From an uncultured Selenomonadaceae bacterium (GTDB lineage: Bacteria; Bacillota; Negativicutes; Selenomonadales; Selenomonadaceae), in the NCBI GenBank assembly GCA_905234365.1, contig CAJOHI010000012.1, positions 5,298-55,684 on the forward strand: a stretch of 50,387 nucleotides of DNA. The letters are read 5' to 3'. Each line of letters begins with the position of its first letter. The stretch's first letter is position 1. Below, piece by piece: positions 16,047 through 24,187 of this stretch. Below the pieces are notes generated by a model. The model did not search any database, was not told where the DNA came from, and saw nothing but the letters and a program-made list of their open reading frames with translations. Position numbers and translations under genes: made by a program.

Positions 16047-17468
16047 TTAATCGGTGGAGTTGCAACTATTGTCCTTCCAATACATTAGCAAATTAACTTT
16101 ATTGTCAACCTGCGAAAAATCCACGTAAGCATTATATTTTTTTACAAAAGACCTCAACGATAACATTCCGATGCCATGACCTTCAGCAGCCGCTATTGGC
16201 AGTCCGTCCTCGTCAAATTTTATCAACTTGTCACAAAAATTAAATATTTCAAGGACACATTGATTATCGTGGTGCTGGATTTTGACTCTTAAAATTTTCT
16301 CGTCCGAAATTTGCGATTTTGTTGCTTCTATTGCATTTTCGAGCAAATTTGATAATAAAATAGCTAGATCATTTTCATCTGTCGTAAAATTTTGCGGCAG
16401 ATTTATTTTTTGTTCGACTTTAATTCCAAATTTATATGCCTGCTTGAAATAAATTGTCAATGCTGAATTTATTAATGGAGCGTAGCAATATTTATTAATT
16501 TTTGCCTCATCGAGTGAAATTTCCTGAGCTTTAATGTGTTTCATGGCCTCATTAACAGCGTTATTTTCCAAAAGTGAGTAAATTAGTCTGTAATGGTGGC
16601 GTAAATCATGCCGCATTATTGAAATTTTATCCTGATTTTCCTGCATAAGCAAATTGTAATCCTTTAGCGAAATTAATTGCTGCTCCAATCTTTGATAATT
16701 TTGTTTACTTATTAAACTTTCGTACATGTACTGTGAGGTTGCCATAATTGAACGATAAATTATAAAAAATACCAAGAGCAACATTAGTCGCGAGATTCTC
16801 TCTGACCACGTTTGAAATAATAAATTATTGAGCATTAATAGAGAATATCCTATGAACATTATTAATGGTAAAACCGAGATGTGTTTAGCAAGCGGCTTTA
16901 ATTTAAAAAACTCGTCTCCAGGCAGCATGTTCCTAAACAATCTTTGTTCTATAGGCAACAAAATTAAAAAGAATGCAAAATAAATAATTAATTCGGTTTG
17001 CTCAGGATAATTTTTATTAATTAAATCATTTTGAAGTAAAATGGTAATCGTTGAACCGCTTAGTGTGTGCAAAAATAATACCCAAATTCCTTGCATGCCC
17101 ATTACAAAGATATGCTGAAGGATTTTATTTTTTATAACGGTAAAAGATATGGCAAGATAAGGCAGCCATACTACGTATAAAATCAATTTATATAAAAATA
17201 TATGTACATCGACATTTTTAAAAGTGAACATCAAAATTCCAATACTACAAATACTCCAAATTAATAATCGTTTCCAGAGTTTTTTAATTTGAAATTCCGA
17301 CAAACTTTGACTAAATGGCAAATATCGAAGATACGCTCCGATCAAATTCATCAATGTTATCATTAACGGCATGATAAAAACTATCCATAACATGTTATTA
17401 ATTAATTGTACGGCATGTGACATGATCGAAATCAGTACAATTATCAATAATATTATAACACATACCAA
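16047..17468 (-). CDS. AgrC-like sensor histidine kinase (GHKL, HPK10 type)
   Basis: About 250 N-terminal residues contain seven or eight hydrophobic membrane segments and no obvious extracellular domain. A cytoplasmic coiled stretch follows, then the phospho-acceptor motif 'RHDLRHH' (~residue 287), the N box 'LLENAIEA' and the G box 'GHGIGML'. This is the AgrC/VirS/ComD class that senses peptides. No peptide precursor or AgrB-type processor is recognisable nearby. The start is uncertain: no strong ribosome site precedes the first ATG, and a TATAAT-like element overlaps the 5' end, so translation might begin at an ATG 15 codons in. Its probable partner is the LytTR regulator at 13047-13778. 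Confidence 0.88.
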   Translation of the reverse strand: MVCVIILLIIVLISIMSHAVQLINNMLWIVFIMPLMITLMNLIGAYLRYLPFSQSLSEFQIKKLWKRLLIWSICSIGILMFTFKNVDVHIFLYKLILYVVWLPYLAISFTVIKNKILQHIFVMGMQGIWVLFLHTLSGSTITILLQNDLINKNYPEQTELIIYFAFFLILLPIEQRLFRNMLPGDEFFKLKPLAKHISVLPLIMFIGYSLLMLNNLLFQTWSERISRLMLLLVFFIIYRSIMATSQYMYESLISKQNYQRLEQQLISLKDYNLLMQENQDKISIMRHDLRHHYRLIYSLLENNAVNEAMKHIKAQEISLDEAKINKYCYAPLINSALTIYFKQAYKFGIKVEQKINLPQNFTTDENDLAILLSNLLENAIEATKSQISDEKILRVKIQHHDNQCVLEIFNFCDKLIKFDEDGLPIAAAEGHGIGMLSLRSFVKKYNAYVDFSQVDNKVNLLMYWKDNSCNSTD

Positions 17469-17524
17469 GTATATTGCAAAAAATAGTTTATACAGGCAAG
17501 ATTTATGTTTACTTTATATTTATC

Positions 17525-17553
17525 TTGACAATTTTAAAGTAAAGGAGTATCAT
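17525..17553 (+). promoter_or_regulatory. Promoter of cysK
   Basis: TTGACA, a 17-base spacer and TATCAT, 60 bases before the cysK start. It is close to the sigma-A consensus. Confidence 0.7.
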
Positions 17554-17555
17554 AT

Positions 17556-17578
17556 AAACATATCAATTTTATATGTTT
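17556..17578 (+). repeat. Inverted repeat in the cysK leader
   Basis: A perfect 8-bp inverted repeat AAACATAT / ATATGTTT with a 7-base loop begins 2 bases after the -10. It lies in or at the start of the transcript, where an operator or an mRNA stem could control cysK. Confidence 0.55.
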
Positions 17579-17612
17579 TGTTATAAATTTTAAAATTATT
17601 TGGAGGCAAATT

Positions 17613-18542
17613 ATGAGTAAAATTTATCATAGTGTTACTGAATTAATTGGTGGTACGCCGCTTTTAGAGGCAAGAAATTTTGCCGAAGAAAATACTTTGG
17701 AAGCTACAGTTTTAGCGAAACTCGAATATTTTAATCCTGCCGGTTCCGTTAAGGACCGCATTGCTAAAGCGATGATTGACAAGGCTGAGAAAGAAGGAAA
17801 ACTTAAAAAAGGTTCCGTAATAATTGAGCCGACGAGTGGAAATACCGGAATTGGTCTTGCAAGTGTAGCGGCAGCAAGAGGATATCGTGCAATTTTGACA
17901 ATGCCAGAGACTATGAGCATTGAGCGTCGTAATCTCTTAAAGGCCTACGGTGCTGAAATTGTTTTGACTGACGGCGCAAAAGGTATGAAGGGTGCCATTG
18001 CAAAAGCTGAAGAACTTGCAGCAGCAACGCCTAAATCTTATATACCTTCGCAATTTACAAATCAGGCGAATCCGGAAATTCACGAGGCGACAACCGGACC
18101 GGAAATTTGGAAAGATACTAACGGAAAAGTTGACGTATTTATTGCTGGTGTTGGAACCGGCGGCACTTTAACTGGTGTTGGTCGTTACCTCAAAAAGCAA
18201 AATCCTAATGTTAAAATCATTGCCGTTGAGCCGTTGACTTCGCCGGTGCTGTCTAAAGGTACTGCCGGACCTCATAAGATTCAAGGTATTGGCGCAGGTT
18301 TTGTTCCGGAAACTCTCGACACCAAAATTTACGATGAGGTGTTGACGATAAGCAATGATGACGCTTTTAAATATGGTCGTCAATTTTCAAGAGCGGAAGG
18401 CGTATTGATCGGAATTTCTTCCGGTGCGGCGCTTGCAGCTTCAGTCCAAATTGCAAAGCGCAAAGAATTTAAAAATAAAACAATCGTTGTCTTATTGCCG
18501 GACACCGGAGATCGCTACCTTTCAACTGAACTTTTTGCATAA
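17613..18542 (+). CDS. cysK: Cysteine synthase A (O-acetylserine sulfhydrylase)
   Basis: This PLP enzyme combines O-acetylserine with sulfide to give cysteine. The PLP lysine is in 'GSVKDRIA', the substrate loop is '[12 protein letters not shown]' and the phosphate-binding loop is '[15 protein letters not shown]'. The C-terminal part contains 'GISSGAA' and '[15 protein letters not shown]'. The length (309 residues) is typical. It has GGAGGC before the ATG and a consensus-like promoter. A LysE-type exporter gene follows 88 bases after the stop and may export an amino acid such as cysteine or O-acetylserine, but that link is inferred only. Confidence 0.96.
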   Translation: MSKIYHSVTELIGGTPLLEARNFAEENTLEATVLAKLEYFNPAGSVKDRIAKAMIDKAEKEGKLKKGSVIIEPTSGNTGIGLASVAAARGYRAILTMPETMSIERRNLLKAYGAEIVLTDGAKGMKGAIAKAEELAAATPKSYIPSQFTNQANPEIHEATTGPEIWKDTNGKVDVFIAGVGTGGTLTGVGRYLKKQNPNVKIIAVEPLTSPVLSKGTAGPHKIQGIGAGFVPETLDTKIYDEVLTISNDDAFKYGRQFSRAEGVLIGISSGAALAASVQIAKRKEFKNKTIVVLLPDTGDRYLSTELFA

Positions 18543-18630
18543 TAAATTTTATTATATGTGTATAACGGTTCTATGTGTTATAATTGACATGTATGAACTG
18601 TTTTTTTATTGTTATGAGGTGATTTACAAA

Positions 18631-19251
18631 TTGGAAAGTTCAACACTTTTTTATTTTTTGATAACATCTATATTGCTGACTCTTGCGCCAGGTCCTGACA
18701 TTTTATATTTGCTTACAAAAAGCCTTGCTGACGGAGCAAAGAGCGGAATAATTTTAGCTGCCGGATTAATCAGCGGAATAGTATTTCATACAATGCTTGT
18801 AATGCTTGGTGTTGCGGCATTAATACAAAGTTCGCCGCTCGCCTTGACTTTGCTGAAATATTTCGGCGCAGCATATCTGCTCTTTTTAGCATTTGGCGCA
18901 TTTAAGTCATCAGGAGAAATGAAATTAACGCGAGCAGATTCACAAACATCAACTGCAGCAATTTATCGACGCGGTGTGTTAATGAACGTACTTAATCCCA
19001 AAGTGCTGTTATTTTTCCTGGCGTTTTTGCCGCAATTTATAAATACTTCAGCCGAAATTTCCGTAAGTTTGCAAATTATTTTGTTAGGATTGACATTTGC
19101 GCTGCAAGGCTTTATAATTTTTTCAATCGTGGCGATTTGTGCTGGAAGACTTCGTAAAGTCATATTAAAAAATAAAAACCTCAACAAAATTTTTTCTGTC
19201 GTTGAAGGTTCAGTATTAACAATAATCGCTTTGGCATTAGTCTTTACGTGA
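18631..19251 (+). CDS. LysE/RhtB-family amino-acid exporter
   Basis: The reading frame runs back into cysK, but the TTG at 18631 has GAGGTG at a good distance and gives 206 residues, exactly the family norm. The protein begins with 'LLTLAPGPDILYLL', the conserved LysE signature, followed by 'GIILAAGLISGIVFH', and then 'RGVLMNVLNPKVLLFFLAFLPQF'. Six hydrophobic segments are visible. Family members export Lys, Arg, Thr, homoserine or cysteine derivatives by proton antiport. The substrate cannot be told from sequence; the position after cysK hints at a sulfur amino-acid pathway product. Confidence 0.9.
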   Translation: MESSTLFYFLITSILLTLAPGPDILYLLTKSLADGAKSGIILAAGLISGIVFHTMLVMLGVAALIQSSPLALTLLKYFGAAYLLFLAFGAFKSSGEMKLTRADSQTSTAAIYRRGVLMNVLNPKVLLFFLAFLPQFINTSAEISVSLQIILLGLTFALQGFIIFSIVAICAGRLRKVILKNKNLNKIFSVVEGSVLTIIALALVFT

Positions 19252-19270
19252 AAAAGGATGAAGATTTTTT

Positions 19271-20365
19271 ATGTCTATAATTAAAAGTGAAATTAATTCT
19301 TTGCCGAAAATTTCTGTAATTGTTCCATTGTACAATGCCGAAAAATATATCGCTCAATGCTTGGAAAGTCTTATAAATCAAACATTTAAAGAGGATTATG
19401 AAATTCTTGTAATTGACGATTGCAGCACTGACGGCAGTTTTGAAATTGTAAAAAGTTTTGTAAAAAAATCCAATGGACTTATAAGACTGATAAAACGCAA
19501 ATGGAATTCAGGAACAGCGGCGATACCTAGAAATATGGGTATAAGGCTTGCTCGTGGAAAATATGTTGCATTTATCGACAATGATGATATGTTTACTCCA
19601 AATGCGCTTAAAGATATGTACGAAGCGGCGGAAAAAACGCAAGCTGATATTGTTCATGCCGAAAAGTGGCTCATACCTAAAGATAAGAGCGGAGAAATTA
19701 ATAAAGATACGGCTTTCGGTGTAACAACTTACGAAAAAAACGGTTTTGTTGACAAGATCACTGTTGAAACTGACGATATTGCTAAACGAGTAAATCTGTT
19801 CTGTCAAGAGAGAATGTTTTGGAATATATGGACGAGTGCATATAGACGCGAATTTTTAAACGAAAATTATATTGAATTTCCTAATATGATAATTGCAGAC
19901 GATATGATTTTTACTTTCTATTGCATTTGTCTGGCTAAAAAATATGTTCGTGTACCGAGTATATTCAATATTTATCGTTATCGTGGAGATTCGTTTTCCA
20001 ATAACAGGTCTTCTGCCGAAAAAATAATTCATAATTGGGTAACTGTTATGGTTGAAGGCACGAAAGCACTTGATAAATTTATGAGCGAAATGGATTTTTT
20101 TGTAAATAATCCTGAAATTAAATATTCAACTCTTGATTATTTTGTAAAAAAACATTTGAGTTATACTGCCGCTGTTTATGCACAGGTTCCGGCTTACAAA
20201 TTTTATGATATCGTGAAAAAGGAATTTGATAAAAATCCTGCTGATAATGTGACATTAACGACGCATTTATATAACATTGCGGAGATATACAGACTTAACA
20301 TTCAAGTTATGACTAATAAAATTAATCAACTGCAACAACAAATTCAAGAACTTAAAAATAAGTAA
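19271..20365 (+). CDS. GT2 glycosyltransferase with C-terminal coiled coil
   Basis: A GT-A fold enzyme: 'VSVIVPLYNAEKYIAQ'-like N-terminus, 'VIDDCSTDGS', the 'RNMGIRLARG' segment and the metal-binding FIDNDD. It transfers a sugar from a nucleotide donor; donor and acceptor are unknown. The last ~25 residues are Gln/Leu/Lys-rich and should form a coiled coil, a feature shared by the next glycosyltransferase, so the two may assemble together. It follows the LysE gene by 19 bases and opens a five-gene plus-strand glycan cluster. Confidence 0.9.
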   Translation: MSIIKSEINSLPKISVIVPLYNAEKYIAQCLESLINQTFKEDYEILVIDDCSTDGSFEIVKSFVKKSNGLIRLIKRKWNSGTAAIPRNMGIRLARGKYVAFIDNDDMFTPNALKDMYEAAEKTQADIVHAEKWLIPKDKSGEINKDTAFGVTTYEKNGFVDKITVETDDIAKRVNLFCQERMFWNIWTSAYRREFLNENYIEFPNMIIADDMIFTFYCICLAKKYVRVPSIFNIYRYRGDSFSNNRSSAEKIIHNWVTVMVEGTKALDKFMSEMDFFVNNPEIKYSTLDYFVKKHLSYTAAVYAQVPAYKFYDIVKKEFDKNPADNVTLTTHLYNIAEIYRLNIQVMTNKINQLQQQIQELKNK

Positions 20366-20397
20366 AATTTATAAAAATTCCAAGAGGAATGACAATT

Positions 20398-22047
20398 ATG
20401 TTATTAGAAATAATCAATAAAGAACCTTTAAAAAAATCACTTTCTATTGATGAAATTCCTGCAACTATAAGAACCGATATGCAAAAAATCATTGCAGAAA
20501 AGTGCAATTTGGATATTTCTAAATCGACGCTGAATTTAAATAAAAATGATTGTGGTCAAATCGTTTTAACTTTTAAAAAGGTTTATGACAAGATTCAGAC
20601 TTTAAATTTTTCGCTAAATGAAGTAAAAAGCCTTGTTATTAATAATATAATGAGCAATTTATTTGACGTTTGGCGTCGATGTGAATATAGTTTGAGTTTT
20701 TTTGCAGCTATAAAACAAACATTTTCAGCGGCTATTATTACTGCTGTTCTATCAAGATATATTAATAACAGTAATATTGACGATATTTTGGACTTCTTTT
20801 TTGAAAAGAAAGATAAAATTTTCAGCAAAAACAGACCGATAAAAACCATTGCGTTATATTATTACAGCATGTTCAATAATGGTATTGCTCGATTTATAAC
20901 GCTGATTGTGCCGATTTTACTTGATATGGGTTATAAAATTGTCGTAATTACTGATGACATTGATGAGGAGCGAGATTATCCTTTGCCGCAAAGTGAGAAT
21001 CTTAAAAGAATCGTCATAAAAACGCCATATGATAATTTTTTGGGTCGTTTGGAAGAACTCACAAATTATGTAAATGAGTATAAAATTGATTTATTCTGTA
21101 GTCATGCTTATTATGGAAAATTTCAACCGCTTTATCAGATTCTCTTTTTTAAATTGCTTAATGTTCCGGTTGTTATGGAAATGCACAACATTTTTACCGT
21201 AATAGTTCCATTTAATCGAAAATTAGATAAAATTTACAGATTGGCAGATGCTATAATCAATTTATCTCGTACGGATAAGACTTTTTGGAGTAATCAAGGT
21301 TGTAATTGTTACTATATACCGAATCCCATTTATAAAGAAATCGTTGAAAATAGAACCAAGCGCGATCCTAAAGTCAATAGAAAAACTATTCTTTGGATTG
21401 GACAATTTAATAATCAAAAGCAACCTTTGGAAATCGTTCCTGTTATGAAAGAAGTTGTCAAATATATTCCAGATGCTAAGATAAATGTTGTGGCAAATCC
21501 TACTGATAAAATTTTATTTGAAAAAGTACAATCCGATATAAAATCAAATTCTCTTGAAAAAAATGTAAACCTTTGTGGATTTCATTTAAATGTTGCACCT
21601 TTTTTTGAGTCAGCAGATGTTATGTTAATGACTTCGGCGGTGGAAGGTTTTCCTTATATTGTAATTGAAAATAAACTTTATGAACTGCCTTTGGTTTGTT
21701 ATGAACTGCCATATTTAGAATTTTTCCGTAATGGCAAAGGCTATATCAGCGTCAGACAACAAGACAGACATGCCGCTGCAATGGCTATCGTTAAGATTTT
21801 GACTGATGACGACCTAAGAGAGAAGATGTCGATCGAAGCACGCGAAAGCATTCAGCCTTTTATTGATTATGATATTGCCGGCGCATGGAAAAAAGTTTTT
21901 GACGACGTTGAAGCTAATATAAGGCATGATGAGAAAAATTTTGAAATGGAACAAATTGAACTTTTAATGATGCAAAGTTTATCAAATCAAAATATGCAAA
22001 TCCGATATTTAAATAATGTTGTAAATAATCTCAAACAACATAAATAA
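20398..22047 (+). CDS. GT4-type glycosyltransferase
   Basis: Start set at the ATG at 20398, 9 bases after AGAGGA; the longer frame begins too close to that site. Residues ~1-145 are a helical extension of unknown function. Residues ~145-520 are a GT-B fold: 'KTIALYYYSMFNNGIARF' in the first Rossmann half, then 'ILWIGQFNNQKQP', 'VNLCGFHLNVAPFFESADV' and 'SAVEGFPYIVIE', with the Glu of the donor-binding E-x7-E-type motif. The C-terminus is a short coiled coil. A retaining sugar transferase acting on a glycan or glycoprotein is likely. It lies 32 bases after the GT2 gene in the cluster. Confidence 0.87.
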   Translation: MLLEIINKEPLKKSLSIDEIPATIRTDMQKIIAEKCNLDISKSTLNLNKNDCGQIVLTFKKVYDKIQTLNFSLNEVKSLVINNIMSNLFDVWRRCEYSLSFFAAIKQTFSAAIITAVLSRYINNSNIDDILDFFFEKKDKIFSKNRPIKTIALYYYSMFNNGIARFITLIVPILLDMGYKIVVITDDIDEERDYPLPQSENLKRIVIKTPYDNFLGRLEELTNYVNEYKIDLFCSHAYYGKFQPLYQILFFKLLNVPVVMEMHNIFTVIVPFNRKLDKIYRLADAIINLSRTDKTFWSNQGCNCYYIPNPIYKEIVENRTKRDPKVNRKTILWIGQFNNQKQPLEIVPVMKEVVKYIPDAKINVVANPTDKILFEKVQSDIKSNSLEKNVNLCGFHLNVAPFFESADVMLMTSAVEGFPYIVIENKLYELPLVCYELPYLEFFRNGKGYISVRQQDRHAAAMAIVKILTDDDLREKMSIEARESIQPFIDYDIAGAWKKVFDDVEANIRHDEKNFEMEQIELLMMQSLSNQNMQIRYLNNVVNNLKQHK

Positions 22048-22066
22048 TTCCAAAGGCGGTGTTTAT

Positions 22067-23014
22067 TTGAAAAAATCTTCAAAACCATTAGTTTCTGTCG
22101 TTTGTACTGCTTATAATCATGAAAAATATATCAGACATGCTCTAAATGGATTTGTAACGCAAGAAACAAATTTTCCATTTGAGGTGCTTGTCCACGATGA
22201 CGCCTCAACTGACGGTACTGCTGATATTATTCGTGAATATGAATCGAAATTTCCTAACATAATCAAACCGATTTATCAAACTGAAAATCAATACAGTAAA
22301 AAAATTAAAATTTTAAAGACATTTGTTTATCCAAAAGTTCAAGGCAAATATATTGCTATTTGCGAAGGTGATGATTTTTGGATTGATAAAAATAAGCTGC
22401 AAAAGCAAGTGGATTATTTAGAAAACCATTCGGATTGCTCTTTTACATTTCATCCGGTACATATTGTTGTCAATGAAAAATCAAATAAGAATACCAGATA
22501 TTGGGACAAAGAATTAGATTTTGACGCTGAAAAAATAATTGCAGTAACAGGTGGCGGATATGGAATTGCGGTTCCGACCGTTTCAATGTGTTTTAAAACA
22601 GATATAGCTTTAAATTTTCCTAAATTTCGTGAGATAGCTCCTGTTGGCGATTTACCTTTGCAAATTTTGTTATCATTGAATGGATTTGCACACTACTTTC
22701 CAGATATAATGGCTTGCTACAGACAAGGTCATGAAGGTTCTTGGACTGCCAAAAGGGAAAATAATAAAGAATTTGATGCAAAAAATTGTGTAAATGTTAT
22801 AAAAATGTTTACTGAATTAAACAGATATACTGAAGGAAAATATCAAAAAGTCATATCGCATAGAATTTTTGCATATATGCAAGGTTTACGAAAACTTGGT
22901 ATGCTGCAAATTGATCCTGTAATTTATAAAATTTATGCTGATTTGGAACAAGATATACGCAAGTATCAAGAAAGTTTGGTTGATAATATCGTTGCTAAAT
23001 TAGCAGATTATTAA
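22067..23014 (+). CDS. GT2 glycosyltransferase
   Basis: TTG start preceded by AAAGGCGG. The 315-residue protein has the GT-A signatures 'VSVVCTAYNHEKYI', 'VHDDASTDGTADI' and 'YIAICEGDDFWID' (metal-binding Asp pair). The C-terminal portion is helical. This subgroup ('EGDDFW' type) is common in polysaccharide and flagellin-glycosylation clusters. It lies 19 bases after the GT4 gene. Substrates are unknown. Confidence 0.9.
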   Translation: MKKSSKPLVSVVCTAYNHEKYIRHALNGFVTQETNFPFEVLVHDDASTDGTADIIREYESKFPNIIKPIYQTENQYSKKIKILKTFVYPKVQGKYIAICEGDDFWIDKNKLQKQVDYLENHSDCSFTFHPVHIVVNEKSNKNTRYWDKELDFDAEKIIAVTGGGYGIAVPTVSMCFKTDIALNFPKFREIAPVGDLPLQILLSLNGFAHYFPDIMACYRQGHEGSWTAKRENNKEFDAKNCVNVIKMFTELNRYTEGKYQKVISHRIFAYMQGLRKLGMLQIDPVIYKIYADLEQDIRKYQESLVDNIVAKLADY

Positions 23015-23035
23015 ATATAAAAAGGTGAAATATTT

Positions 23036-24154
23036 TTGAATAAAAAAATTTTAGTGACCCAATCCTCAATGCCGCCATTAGACGAGTATTTAGAACTTAT
23101 TAAAGATATTTGGAATACTCGTTGGCTCACAAATATGGGCAAGTATCACAAGGAATTTCAAGCTAAATTAAAAGAGTATTTGGACACCGAAAATATTGAA
23201 TTGTTTACAAATGGACATATGGCGCTGGAACTTTCACTGCAGGCAATGAACTTTCAACGCGGCAGAACTGAAGTTATAACTACGCCTTTTACATTTGCCT
23301 CGACAACTCATGCGATTATTAGAAATGGCTTAACACCGGTGTTTTGTGATATAAATCCTGTTGACTTTACCATAGATGTAACGAAGATTGAAGAATTGAT
23401 AACTGACAAAACTTGTGCAATTATGCCGGTTCATGTCTATGGAAATGTTTGTAATGTCGATGAAATTGAGCGCATTGCGAAAAAATATGAACTTAAAACA
23501 ATTTATGATTCGGCGCATACTTTTGGAGTGCGTTATAAAGGTGTAAGTACCGCTAATTTTGGTGATTTATCAATTTTCAGTTTTCATGCAACGAAAGTTT
23601 TTCACACGATTGAAGGCGGCGCAGCATGTTTTCACGATACTAAAATTGGCAGGAAACTATATCACCTAAAAAATTTTGGAATTACCGGACCGGAAACGGT
23701 AGACGGTATTGGTGCAAATGCCAAAATGAATGAATTTTGCGCAGCTATGGGTATTTGTAATTTACGTCATGTTGATGAAAACATTTCTAAGCGAAAATTG
23801 GTTTACGAACGCTACATTGACAACTTTTCAAATGTTGACGGTTTGCAGCTCAATAAATTCAGCAAAGATATAACGCCGAATTATGCTTATTTTCCTGTTA
23901 TCTTCGATGAAAAAATATTCGGTTCGTCGCGTAATGAAGTTTTTGAACAACTTGCAAAAAATGACATTCATGTCAGAAAATATTTCTATCCGTTGACAAA
24001 TTCTTTTGAATGTTTTCATGGAATGTTTGACGTGTCGGAAACACCAATCGCTTTACATATCAGTAATCGTGTATTGACGTTGCCGATCTATTCCGAACTC
24101 TCACTTGATGACGTAGATAGAATTTGTGAAATTTTGTTGACATGTAAGAAATAA
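23036..24154 (+). CDS. DegT/DnrJ/EryC1 sugar aminotransferase
   Basis: A PLP-dependent aminotransferase of the type that aminates keto-sugar nucleotides. The motifs are 'TPFTFASTTHAI', 'PVHVYGNVCN', 'IYDSAHTFGV' (Asp contacts the PLP ring nitrogen) and Lys187 in 'FHATKVFHTIEGGA' (Schiff-base lysine). The start is a TTG with AAAAGGTG upstream. It is full length at 372 residues. It implies that an amino sugar is part of the glycan built by this cluster, but the dehydratase or epimerase that would make the keto-sugar substrate is not in the window. Confidence 0.93.
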   Translation: MNKKILVTQSSMPPLDEYLELIKDIWNTRWLTNMGKYHKEFQAKLKEYLDTENIELFTNGHMALELSLQAMNFQRGRTEVITTPFTFASTTHAIIRNGLTPVFCDINPVDFTIDVTKIEELITDKTCAIMPVHVYGNVCNVDEIERIAKKYELKTIYDSAHTFGVRYKGVSTANFGDLSIFSFHATKVFHTIEGGAACFHDTKIGRKLYHLKNFGITGPETVDGIGANAKMNEFCAAMGICNLRHVDENISKRKLVYERYIDNFSNVDGLQLNKFSKDITPNYAYFPVIFDEKIFGSSRNEVFEQLAKNDIHVRKYFYPLTNSFECFHGMFDVSETPIALHISNRVLTLPIYSELSLDDVDRICEILLTCKK

Positions 24155-24187
24155 AATTATAATTTCATTTTATTAAAGAGGTTTACA

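Noticed and set aside
17371-17586. 71-codon plus-strand frame before cysK
   Set aside because: It overlaps the kinase 5' end and the cysK promoter, lacks a ribosome site and is AT-rich noise.
17613-18630. Extending the LysE protein back into cysK (frame open from 18424)
   Set aside because: The extra residues are not membrane-like and overlap cysK; the TTG at 18631 with GAGGTG gives the family's normal length.
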